The position numbers were made by a program, and so were the translations under genes. From contig JANMCN010000186.1 of assembly GCA_031361295.1 (NCBI GenBank), positions 1 through 5,522 of the forward strand: DNA of 5,522 nucleotides, written 5' to 3'. Shown piece by piece: positions 1-5,522 of this stretch. How positions within the stretch are numbered: position 1 is the first letter of the stretch; each line of letters opens with the position of its first letter. Below the pieces are notes generated by a model. That model did no database searches and was not told the DNA's origin. It saw only the letters and a list, made by a program, of their open reading frames with translations. This DNA comes from JALZOC01 sp031361295 (lineage in GTDB: Bacteria > Acidobacteriota > Vicinamibacteria > Vicinamibacterales > 2-12-FULL-66-21).

Positions 1-154
1 TCGTAATTGCGCCCCTGCGGGTGTCGGCAAGGGGCGGCGAAGTTTTGGATTAACTGTGGAGACTTATAGCAAGACTGGCGACACCCTGGTAAAGCAGATG
101 ATTACTTTTTAAAAGGCCGCCCCGGCGCCAGCGGCCGGGGAGCCCGCCGCGGTC
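1..154 (+). other. rho upstream/leader region
   Basis: No gene is supported here. Visible elements are a GC-rich imperfect hairpin (10-36), a weak promoter-like pair (TTTTGG at 43-48, then TATAGC at 65-70, 16-bp spacer, poor -35), and a mini-ORF ATG-ATT-ACT-TTT-TAA at 98-112 in the same frame as rho. After its TAA the rho frame stays open through 14 codons encoding an Ala/Pro-rich stretch (KAAPAPAAGEPAAV) up to the GTG at 155. The stretch contains no ATG, GTG or TTG. It may be leader RNA, or the remnant or misread N-terminus of a longer Rho. Confidence 0.5.
10..36 (+). other. GC-rich stem-loop upstream of rho
   Basis: CGCCCCTGC (10-18) pairs with GCA-GGGGCG (27-36), leaving A30 bulged and an 8-nt loop (19-26). 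That makes a nine-pair stem. The only T-run (43-46) begins six bases past the stem, so it is a poor intrinsic terminator. It could be the 3' end of a gene to the left of the window or a structure in the rho leader. The sequence does not decide between these. Confidence 0.3.
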
Positions 155-1411
155 GTGGAGCTCTCGACGCTGAAGGACATGAGTGTCACGGAGCTCACGA
201 AGATCGCGAAGCAGCTCGACGTCGCTGGCGCGACCGGCATGCGCAAGCAGGAACTGATCTTCGAGATCCTGAAGACGCGCGCCGAGAAGAGCGGCCTCCT
301 GTTTTCGGAAGGCGTCCTCGAGACGCTGCCGGACGGCTTCGGCTTCCTGCGGGCTCCCGACTACAACTACCTGCCCGGCCCGGACGACATCTACGTCTCC
401 CCATCCCAGATACGCAAGTTCGACCTGCACACGGGCGACACCGTGTCCGGCCAGATCAGGCAGCCCAAGGAAGGGGAACGCTACTTCGCGCTCATCAAGG
501 TCGAGGCCGTCAACTTCGAGCCGCCCGACAAGGCGCGCGAGAAGATCTTCTTCGAGAACCTGACGCCGCTGTACCCGCAGAACCGCATCAATCTCGAAAC
601 CGTCTCCGACAACCTGTCGGCCCGGGTGATGGACCTGATGGTGCCGATCGGGAAGGGGCAGCGCGGCCTCATCGTGGCGCCGCCGCGCACCGGCAAGACG
701 ATGCTGCTCCAGAACATCGCGAACAGCATCACGGCGAATCATCCCGAGGTGTACCTGATCGTGCTGCTGATTGACGAGCGGCCCGAGGAGGTCACCGACA
801 TGCAGCGGTCGGTCAAGGGGGAAGTCATCTCGTCGACCTTCGACGAACCGGCGACCCGCCACGTCCAGGTCGCCGAGATGGTCATCGAGAAGGCCAAGCG
901 GCTGGTCGAACACAAGAAGGACGTCGTGATCCTCCTCGACTCGGTGACCCGCCTGGCACGGGCCTACAACACCATCGTGCCGCCGTCGGGCAAGGTGCTC
1001 TCGGGAGGCGTGGACAGCAACGCGCTGCAGCGCCCCAAGCGGTTCTTCGGCGCCGCCCGGAACATCGAGGAGGGAGGCTCGCTGACGATCGTCGCGACAG
1101 CCCTCATCGACACGGGCTCGCGGATGGACGAAGTGATCTTCGAGGAATTCAAGGGCACCGGCAACCTCGAGATCCACCTCGATCGGAAACTGGCGGACCG
1201 CCGCGTGTTCCCGGCGATCGACATCCAGAAGAGCGGCACGCGGAAGGAGGAGCTCCTCATCCCGAAAGAGGATCTCAACCGCGTCTGGGTCCTTCGCAAG
1301 GTCCTCACGCCGCTGTCGCCGGTGGAAGCGATGGAGCTGCTCCTCTCGAAGATGGGCAAGACCAAGAGCAATGCCGAGTTCCTGGGGTCCATGGCGAACG
1401 GGGGACGATAG
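155..1411 (+). CDS. rho: Transcription termination factor Rho
   Basis: ATP-dependent hexameric RNA helicase/translocase that binds nascent RNA and ends transcription in the cytoplasm. At 418 residues it is almost the length of E. coli Rho (419) and aligns with it throughout. Visible in order: N-terminal helical domain with GMRKQELIFEILK (28-40); cold-shock/OB RNA-binding fold with RNP1-like DGFGFLRAP (60-68), then DDIYVSPSQIRKF and KEGERYFAL; Walker A APPRTGKT (175-182); LLIDERPEEVTDMQR (204-218) with the catalytic Glu at 208; Walker B VVILLDSVTRLARAYN with D262; Q-loop SGKVLSGGVDSNAL (278-291); R-loop region EEFKGTGN (330-337); arginine finger in SGTRKEELL (R363). The GTG start fits the E. 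coli alignment but its Shine-Dalgarno is poor: GGGGAG (137-142) lies 12 bases upstream. An ATG at 179 would remove eight conserved-looking residues. There is no large N-terminal insertion of the actinobacterial kind. R178 replaces the Lys of E. coli APPKAGKT. The gene stands alone on its strand and converges on the AsmA-like gene. Confidence 0.98.
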   Translation: MELSTLKDMSVTELTKIAKQLDVAGATGMRKQELIFEILKTRAEKSGLLFSEGVLETLPDGFGFLRAPDYNYLPGPDDIYVSPSQIRKFDLHTGDTVSGQIRQPKEGERYFALIKVEAVNFEPPDKAREKIFFENLTPLYPQNRINLETVSDNLSARVMDLMVPIGKGQRGLIVAPPRTGKTMLLQNIANSITANHPEVYLIVLLIDERPEEVTDMQRSVKGEVISSTFDEPATRHVQVAEMVIEKAKRLVEHKKDVVILLDSVTRLARAYNTIVPPSGKVLSGGVDSNALQRPKRFFGAARNIEEGGSLTIVATALIDTGSRMDEVIFEEFKGTGNLEIHLDRKLADRRVFPAIDIQKSGTRKEELLIPKEDLNRVWVLRKVLTPLSPVEAMELLLSKMGKTKSNAEFLGSMANGGR

Positions 1412-1418
1412 CAAGGCA

Positions 1419-1441
1419 GGCTGAACGCGCTGGTGTCAGCC
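1419..1441. other. Short inverted repeat between convergent genes
   Basis: GGCTGA (1419-1424) and TCAGCC (1436-1441) form a 6-bp stem around an 11-nt loop. The element spans the 24-bp gap between the rho stop (TAG, 1409-1411) and the AsmA-like stop (complement of 1436-1438). An alternative 4-bp hairpin, AGCC-CTTC-GGCT, lies at 1438-1449. Neither is followed by a T-run on either strand, so a canonical bidirectional intrinsic terminator is not shown. Confidence 0.25.
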
Positions 1442-3034
1442 CTTCGGCTTGAACACTTTCTTCACGTCGAGCCCGACCTTGGGGTCCTTGCGGGAGCCGC
1501 GGACGCGGATGGGCAGCACGGCGCCCGCGCCGTCCTTCCTGAAGATGGGGTCCACGGCCTTCAACAGGATCCCCTTGAAGCCGCCTCCGGCCGCCTGTGA
1601 CACGGTGGCCTTCATCCGCACCGTGCCGTCGAACTGGACCATCTCACTGAACAGTCCGTAGGTGCCGGCCATCTGGACGGTCGCGCCAGGCATGCCGAAC
1701 GACGCGTCACGGAGCGTCACGACCCCCCGATCCACCGCGAACTTCGCCCGCAGGTCCGAGGCCACATCGCCCGCGTGGGCGTCGGGGTCCAGCCCGCGTG
1801 CGCGCTCGCTCATGTCCGAGACCTTCTGCTGCACGCGGTTGTCGGAGAACCGCGCCGCGACGACGTCCAGGTCGCCGGCGATGGACAGCCGATCCATGAC
1901 GTCGGCCGGGCCGGCGGGCAGGTTCAGGTCCGCGTGGAGGGCCAGGCGGCCACGGAGCAGCGGCTCCTCACCACGGACGGCCAGCCGCAGCACGTCCTCG
2001 ATCCGGCCGTCGTCGATCTTCACGTGCACCTTCACCGTCCGTCCCTTGACGCCTTCCGCGCCGACCACCGCCCCGCGCGCCGTCAGCGCGGTCTGCAGGA
2101 AAGAGGCGGACACCGCGTTCAAGTACGTGTCGCCATCGGTGCCGTCCACGACCGCGTCGAATTTCGTGTCGAGCGGGACCGGATTGCCCGCCACCTTGAC
2201 GAAAAAGTCAGGCGTACGTGTCTCGCCGGCGACCGCGATTCGACCGAGCTGCCCGCCGAACGTGCCGGTGGACGTCAGGTGTCCGCCAATCCCCTTCACC
2301 GTCGAGAGGTCCACGTTGTCGAACGTGTAGCGGCCCGTGAGCGAGGTGCCGCCGGGGTCCTCGCGCTGCCAGGGGCCGAAGGTGCCGGACGCCTTGATCT
2401 GGCCTTTCGGAAGCGGATTCGTGAGCACGGCCTCGTACGCCATGACCTTGCCTCTCCCCAGAGGCTCCATGGTCAGGCGGTGCACGTCGAAGACTTTCGG
2501 CTCCTTGTCGGCGCGGCGCGGAATCAGCACGAGCGCCGCATCGTTCGCCACGAGCCTGTCGACCACGATGGCGCCCGCCCCCGTCCCGCCGCCGTCGCCC
2601 GGGCCTGGCGCGGCGGATGAGGCCGGGACCTGCGCCGAGGAGCCATCCTGCGACGGCCCCCGGCCGCCCTTGATTCCGCCGGGCGGGATGTTCACGCGCA
2701 ACCCGGTCAGCGTGACCGTTCGAAACCGGCGCGGCCGGCTCAGGAATCCGAACAGGCCTCCGTCCATCGTGAAACTCTCGACCGAGACGAGCGGGGGCAC
2801 GTCGCGGCGGTTCTTGTGCCGGATGACCAGCCCGGCGCCGGTGATGTGGACCGTCGGAAACGTATCGACGCTGAAGGCGCCCAGCTCGACCTCGCTGTCC
2901 AGGCGGTCAGCGAGCGTCTCGACAACCAGGTTCCGCAGCGTGGTCGTGCGCGACCCGAGCCCCGCGACGATCGCCATCGCGACGAGGACGCCCAGCGCGG
3001 CCACAATGCTCCACCTGACCACTCGTATGCTCAT
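1436..3034 (-). CDS. AsmA-like membrane-anchored protein
   Basis: 532-residue protein resembling the AsmA/AsmA-like C-terminal family, whose members span the bacterial envelope and are linked to outer-membrane lipid and protein homeostasis. One N-terminal transmembrane segment (about 8-26, WSIVAALGVLVAMAIVAGL) follows basic residues, so the rest should lie in the periplasm. An AsmA-like N-terminal part (about 30-115, with LADRLDSEVELGAF and later LTGLRVNIP) leads to a Gly/Pro/Ser/Ala-rich linker (about 118-154), then a long repetitive beta-rich region. The C-terminus carries family-typical wording: RFSDNRVQQKVSDMSERARG (395-414), alternating-strand segments, and AVLPIRVRGSRKDPKVGLDV near the end (505-524). 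The ATG at 3034 puts the hydrophobic segment at the very start, as expected; the Shine-Dalgarno upstream is weak. It follows the M28 peptidase gene by 68 bp on the same strand and may be co-transcribed with it. The substrate is unknown. Family call fairly sure, specific role not known. Confidence 0.82.
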   Translation of the reverse strand: MSIRVVRWSIVAALGVLVAMAIVAGLGSRTTTLRNLVVETLADRLDSEVELGAFSVDTFPTVHITGAGLVIRHKNRRDVPPLVSVESFTMDGGLFGFLSRPRRFRTVTLTGLRVNIPPGGIKGGRGPSQDGSSAQVPASSAAPGPGDGGGTGAGAIVVDRLVANDAALVLIPRRADKEPKVFDVHRLTMEPLGRGKVMAYEAVLTNPLPKGQIKASGTFGPWQREDPGGTSLTGRYTFDNVDLSTVKGIGGHLTSTGTFGGQLGRIAVAGETRTPDFFVKVAGNPVPLDTKFDAVVDGTDGDTYLNAVSASFLQTALTARGAVVGAEGVKGRTVKVHVKIDDGRIEDVLRLAVRGEEPLLRGRLALHADLNLPAGPADVMDRLSIAGDLDVVAARFSDNRVQQKVSDMSERARGLDPDAHAGDVASDLRAKFAVDRGVVTLRDASFGMPGATVQMAGTYGLFSEMVQFDGTVRMKATVSQAAGGGFKGILLKAVDPIFRKDGAGAVLPIRVRGSRKDPKVGLDVKKVFKPKG

Positions 3035-3102
3035 CTCGAAGAGATCTTACTGCAGAGTCGACACGGGAGCCGCACGGCGGTTGTCGGGCAGGCAGGCGAT
3101 AT

Positions 3103-4695
3103 TCAGCGCGTCGCGGACGGTGGCGGCAGCGGCGTGCGCGGCAGCTGCCCGTCGCGCATGGCGGCATCGTAGGCGAACACCGCGGCCACGACGGCCTGCT
3201 GGACCAGGTCGTCCTTTGGGACGCGATCGTAGACGTCCATGTTCGAGTGGTGTGTGCGTGAGTTGTACTCGAGACGATCGACCATGAACTGAAAGCCGGG
3301 CAGGCCGACGGCGTCGAAGGACACGTGATCGGTGGAGCCGACCGAGCGCGCGCCGAGCGCGGTGACGCCGAGATCGGCAAGAGGCTTCATCCACTGCTCG
3401 AACACCGCCGCGGCGGCCGCATTGCCCTGCGTCCAGATGCCGCGGACGCGCCCGGCGCCGTTGTCGGAATTGAAGTAGGCGGCGACCCGCGCGTGGTCCG
3501 GCTTGAGCTGCATGTCGGCCGGATCGGCGAAGTGATCCGTGACGTAGGCCTTCGACCCGAGCAGCCCCTGCTCTTCTCCCCCCCACAGCGCCAGCCGGAT
3601 CGTCCGCCGCGGCCTGGCGCCGATCGTCGTGAGGATGCGCATGGCCTCCATCATCGCCGCCGAGCCGGCGGCATTGTCGGTGGCGCCGGTCCCGGCCTGC
3701 AGGGAATCGAAGTGCGCGCCGATGATGACGACCTCGTCCTTGAGCGCGGGATCCGTGCCGGGGATCTCGGCGATCGTGTTGAAGCCATTCGGCGACGTCT
3801 CGTCGAAGAGCTTCGTCTCCAGCGCCAGCTCCACCTTTACGGGGATGCCTTTCGCCAGCACGCGGATCATGCGGTTGTAGTGCTCGACCGCAATCGTGAC
3901 GATCGGGACGGTGGTGCCGGCATCCGCGCCGCGGGCGCCGGTGGAGGTCGGGAAAATTGTGCCGCCGTCGGTCCGCTGGACCTCCACCGTCAGCCCGACG
4001 CCGGCGGGAACCCGCACCGCATCCGCGCCGCGATTGAAGATCGCGACCACCCCCTCGTCCTTGAAGAACTGCGCGGTCTCAACCGCGAGCGCGCGCTGCG
4101 CCGCCCTCGTGGCGACGGACTCCGGGGACGGTGCGGCAATCGGTGCCGCGTTGGTGCTGGCAGGCGCGTCGCCAGCCGCGGCATGATGCACGACGGGCCC
4201 CTCGAGCAGCGGCACCGCACGCTCGGGCTGCTGCAGCACGATCGCGCCGGCGAGCTTGCCGCGATACCTGTCGAAGTCCGACTCGGCGGCGATCTCGATG
4301 CGCATCACCGGCGCCACGATCGTGCCCTTCGTGCTGCCGGTCCACGGTGCGGGATAGCCGATGATCGGCTGGACCTGGGGCTCGATCATCTGCGCATGAA
4401 AGCGGACGAGCGCCCAGCCCTTGCCGAACGCGAACGTCTCGCGATGGATGTTCGCGAGCCCCCACGCCTGCATCTTCCCCATCGCCCAGTCGCTGGCCTG
4501 GAGAATCGACGGGCTGCCGGTCAGCCGCGGGCCATAGACATCCGTCAGCCAGCTGAGGTGATCCATCACCTGCGAGCGATGCATCCCTTCGTCGCGGATC
4601 TTCGCAATCGTGGGGAAATCGATCTTCTCGCCCGGCTGGGCGGCGGTGCCGGCCGACAGGCAGACAATCAGGGCCGCGGTGGACAGAAAGCGCAT
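3103..4695 (-). CDS. Secreted M28-family zinc metallopeptidase
   Basis: 530-residue peptidase of family M28 (aminopeptidase/carboxypeptidase Q-like), expected to cleave peptides outside the cytoplasm with two metal ions. A signal peptide is visible: MRFLSTAALIVCLSAGTAA, with likely cleavage after A19 (TAA|QPG). C12 lacks a proper lipobox. Residues about 25-115 are the N-terminal part of the fold. About 120-270 look like a PA-type insert (GTIVAPVM, KLAGAIVLQQPE, GVVAIFNRGAD), itself holding an Ala/Pro-rich loop at 170-205. The metal site is complete: GAHFDS (H328), GATDNAAGS (bridging D340), WGGEEQGLLGS (catalytic-base E374 and ligand E375), NSDNG (D411) and HHSNMD (H483). All five ligands and the base are present, so the enzyme should be active. 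The ATG at 4695 is chosen because it gives the signal peptide at the terminus; no Shine-Dalgarno is evident, and a -10-like TAAAAT lies only six bases upstream. First gene of a possible two-gene unit with the AsmA-like gene. Substrate specificity cannot be read from the sequence. Confidence 0.95.
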   Translation of the reverse strand: MRFLSTAALIVCLSAGTAAQPGEKIDFPTIAKIRDEGMHRSQVMDHLSWLTDVYGPRLTGSPSILQASDWAMGKMQAWGLANIHRETFAFGKGWALVRFHAQMIEPQVQPIIGYPAPWTGSTKGTIVAPVMRIEIAAESDFDRYRGKLAGAIVLQQPERAVPLLEGPVVHHAAAGDAPASTNAAPIAAPSPESVATRAAQRALAVETAQFFKDEGVVAIFNRGADAVRVPAGVGLTVEVQRTDGGTIFPTSTGARGADAGTTVPIVTIAVEHYNRMIRVLAKGIPVKVELALETKLFDETSPNGFNTIAEIPGTDPALKDEVVIIGAHFDSLQAGTGATDNAAGSAAMMEAMRILTTIGARPRRTIRLALWGGEEQGLLGSKAYVTDHFADPADMQLKPDHARVAAYFNSDNGAGRVRGIWTQGNAAAAAVFEQWMKPLADLGVTALGARSVGSTDHVSFDAVGLPGFQFMVDRLEYNSRTHHSNMDVYDRVPKDDLVQQAVVAAVFAYDAAMRDGQLPRTPLPPPSATR

Positions 4696-4701
4696 ACGCC
4701 C

Positions 4702-4707
4702 ATTTTA
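4702..4707 (-). promoter_or_regulatory. Candidate -10 element of the M28 gene
   Basis: Read on the minus strand, TAAAAT (4707 to 4702) matches TATAAT at five of six positions and ends six bases before the ATG at 4695. Transcription would therefore start at or next to the start codon, giving a leaderless or nearly leaderless mRNA. This agrees with the lack of a Shine-Dalgarno sequence. No good -35 hexamer is seen at the usual spacing. The hexamer sits in a small palindrome, CCCAT-TTT-ATGGG (4699-4711). Confidence 0.35.
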
Positions 4708-4725
4708 TGGGTTCTGCGGGATCCC

Positions 4726-4748
4726 CACGTGAGCCTTCATCTCACGTG
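4726..4748. repeat. Perfect 8-bp inverted repeat, 7-bp spacer
   Basis: CACGTGAG (4726-4733) and CTCACGTG (4741-4748) are exact reverse complements separated by CCTTCAT. Each arm contains the self-complementary hexamer CACGTG, with the two copies 17 bp apart. The element lies 31-53 bp upstream of the M28 start codon, about where a -35 region would be if transcription starts near the ATG. Position and symmetry suit an operator for a dimeric regulator; it could instead be an RNA hairpin. The regulator is not identifiable. Confidence 0.5.
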
Positions 4749-4898
4749 TCCGCGCGCGCCTCCGCCGCACGAGGAAATGCGCGACGAACGCCAGCCTGCA
4801 TTGCCTCGGCTGAGCACATCCGTCCCTCGCCCCTTTTTGCCTGAGACGCACGACGCTGCCTGGCCCATCTCGAGGCAGGCTGTCGACACGCCGCCGGG

Positions 4899-4917
4899 GC
4901 AGACGCCGCACGCCTGC
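4899..4917 (-). terminator. Hairpin after the small membrane gene's stop
   Basis: On minus-strand RNA, GCAGGCG (4917-4911) pairs with CGUCUGC (4905-4899) around a 5-nt loop, giving seven pairs including one G-U. It begins three bases after the stop codon at 4921-4923. No U-tract follows, so it is at best a U-less terminator or a 3'-end stabilising structure. Confidence 0.25.
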
Positions 4918-4920
4918 GCG

Positions 4921-5115
4921 TCAACCGCTCGGGCGGGATGCGCGCCAGCGCCAGATCACCGCGGCCAGCAGGCACAGCGCCAGGCCGTGGCTCAGATAGA
5001 ACGCGGCGGAGGGGGCCAGCCACAGCTCGAAGAGGTGAACGCCCGGCGCCGCGACAAGGACGGCCAGCAGGGCCAGCGCGCCAAAGCGAATGCGGTCGTT
5101 GGTGCCCCGGTCCAT
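4921..5115 (-). CDS. Small two-helix membrane protein, function unknown
   Basis: 64-residue hypothetical protein, not recognised as any family. A short polar N-terminus with charged residues (MDRGTNDRIR) leads to a hydrophobic segment at about 11-29 (FGALALLAVLVAAPGVHLF), a short connector (ELWLAPSAA), a second hydrophobic segment at about 38-56 (AAFYLSHGLALCLLAAVIW) and a basic tail (RWRASRPSG). Two membrane helices are predicted, probably with both ends in the cytoplasm given the basic tail. The ATG at 5115 is well supported: GGAGGGAGGG lies just upstream (5118-5127), and its distal GGAGG is seven bases from the ATG. The frame remains open to 5406, but that extension overlaps the SnoaL-like gene in another frame and looks Arg/Gly-rich and random. 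The gene starts 59 bp after the SnoaL-like stop on the same strand, so the two are probably co-transcribed. No functional motif is seen. Confidence 0.75.
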   Translation of the reverse strand: MDRGTNDRIRFGALALLAVLVAAPGVHLFELWLAPSAAFYLSHGLALCLLAAVIWRWRASRPSG

Positions 5116-5117
5116 AA

Positions 5118-5127
5118 CCCTCCCTCC
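5118..5127 (-). promoter_or_regulatory. Strong Shine-Dalgarno of the small membrane gene
   Basis: On the minus strand the sequence reads GGAGGGAGGG-TT-ATG. The GGAGG at 5127-5123 lies seven bases from the start codon, an ideal spacing. It fixes the start of the 64-residue protein at 5115 and is by far the best ribosome binding site in the window. Confidence 0.75.
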
Positions 5128-5174
5128 AGGCCATTCGCGTTCAGCTTCGACGCACTCGGCACCGGCCGCACGGG

Positions 5175-5522
5175 TCAGCTGATAGGCGATGACGGGTCCC
5201 GGTCGTCCGACCAGGCCGGCGGAGCCGGGGCATCCCCGGCGGCGAGCGTGGCGACGGCCGCGCGGATGCCCTGCCCCATCGCGACATCCTCCATATACAG
5301 TCGCCCCCAGGCGAGGTGGCCGGCCCGAACACCGAATATACAGGCGCCGCGGCTGTCCAGGCGGGTCCCGTCTGCGCGCGTCCCCGTCCACCGCCACTCC
5401 ACCCACAGGTCGTCTCCCTCGACGACGCGGCGCACGACCTCTACCCGGAAGTCGGGCAGCGCGCCGAACAGGGCGGACCAGTTGCGCTCCACCTGGGCGG
5501 CGCCGCGGAATTGGCGGTCCGG
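5175..5522 (-). CDS. SnoaL/NTF2-like domain protein (5' end missing)
   Basis: The 3' 115 codons of a gene whose start lies beyond the right edge. The frame stays open to the last base, with the first visible residues reading PDRQFRGAAQVERNW. A valine GTG at 5490-5492 could be taken as a start, but the residues before it continue the fold, so it is internal. The pattern is that of SnoaL-like/NTF2-like alpha+beta barrel proteins: (R/E)NW near the helix end, ALPDFRVEVVRRVVEGD, DLWVEWRWTGTRADG, a Gly/Arg turn into RGACIFGVRAGHLAWGRLYMEDV, then a helix and a Pro/Asp/Ser-rich tail. Such domains include small polyketide cyclases, limonene-epoxide-hydrolase-like enzymes and many of unknown role. No catalytic residue can be assigned here, so no reaction is claimed. 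It heads the possible two-gene transcript with the small membrane protein. Confidence 0.8.
   Translation of the reverse strand, partial: PDRQFRGAAQVERNWSALFGALPDFRVEVVRRVVEGDDLWVEWRWTGTRADGTRLDSRGACIFGVRAGHLAWGRLYMEDVAMGQGIRAAVATLAAGDAPAPPAWSDDRDPSSPIS

Larger units (their letters stand above)
4696..4920. other. Intergenic region with repeats, no gene seen
   Basis: 225 bp between the M28 gene and the small membrane protein gene. Open frames here give Arg/Ala/Pro-rich, compositionally random peptides without homology or a well-placed Shine-Dalgarno. The gap holds the 23-bp inverted repeat (4726-4748), the -10-like palindrome next to the M28 start, a hairpin just after the upstream gene's stop (4899-4917), and a short 6-bp stem CTGCCT/AGGCAG (4856-4861 with 4873-4878). 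It probably serves as the M28 promoter region and the 3' region of the upstream transcript. Confidence 0.55.

Noticed and set aside
43..70. A sigma-70-like promoter for rho (TTTTGG and TATAGC)
   Set aside because: The spacing is acceptable, but the -35 matches poorly and the -10 at only four of six positions. Too weak to list as a promoter.
50..1414. A 454-codon open frame antisense to rho across its whole length
   Set aside because: The product is Arg/Asp/Leu-rich with no recognisable domain, and the opposite strand is unmistakably Rho. High-GC codon use on one strand commonly keeps an antisense frame open.
1662..3287. Several long plus-strand open frames opposite the AsmA-like gene (for example 1775-2620 and 2337-3287)
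   Set aside because: Their Ser/Arg/Pro- or His/Arg-rich products show no domain. The minus-strand protein has a membrane anchor and family-typical C-terminus.
3047..3586. A minus-strand 179-codon frame overlapping the 3' end of the M28 gene
   Set aside because: It lies in another frame over the conserved H483 region of the peptidase and encodes an Arg/Ala-rich sequence typical of a shadow frame.
4705..4911. A minus-strand 68-codon frame in the gap upstream of the M28 gene
   Set aside because: Arg-rich random composition, no good Shine-Dalgarno, and it ends inside the candidate -10 element of the M28 gene.
4921..5406. A 161-residue version of the small membrane protein starting at 5406
   Set aside because: The added 97 residues overlap the SnoaL-like gene in another frame and are random in composition. 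The strong Shine-Dalgarno marks 5115 as the start.
4777..5522. A plus-strand open frame from ATG 4777 running off the right edge
   Set aside because: It is antisense to the small membrane protein and SnoaL-like genes, both of which have better evidence. Its product is compositionally random (Arg/Ala/Pro/Gln-rich), and the GAGGAA before the ATG is too close to act as a good ribosome binding site.

Overview
The window is high-GC bacterial DNA with an ordinary chromosomal gene layout. There are no mobile elements, CRISPR arrays, tRNA or rRNA genes. Five protein-coding genes can be supported. The mix of a compact Rho factor, a secreted M28 peptidase with a PA-type insert, an AsmA-like protein and a SnoaL/NTF2-like protein at high GC would suit a soil Acidobacteriota (Vicinamibacteria-like) genome. 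That assignment is an impression from gene style, not a demonstrated match.

Layout, left to right. Bases 1-154 are a leader with a small hairpin and a four-codon in-frame mini-ORF. The plus-strand rho gene follows (155-1411). It converges on a minus-strand pair: an AsmA-like membrane-anchored protein (1436-3034), preceded in transcription order by a secreted M28 metallopeptidase (3103-4695). The two are 68 bp apart and may be co-transcribed. Bases 4696-4920 are a non-coding gap with a 23-bp inverted repeat and a -10-like element next to the peptidase start. Beyond it, also on the minus strand, are a 64-residue two-helix membrane protein with a strong Shine-Dalgarno sequence (4921-5115) and the 3' part of a SnoaL-like gene that runs off the right edge (5175-5522).

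How the genes relate. Rho is a housekeeping transcription terminator and has no evident functional link to its neighbours. The peptidase and the AsmA-like protein both act in the cell envelope or periplasm, but nothing in the sequence ties their functions together. The SnoaL-like and small membrane genes are probably one transcript, separated by 59 bp.

I found no convincing new biological system. The points most worth checking are the rho N-terminus, the inverted repeat and possible leaderless promoter of the peptidase gene, and the unrecognised small membrane protein.
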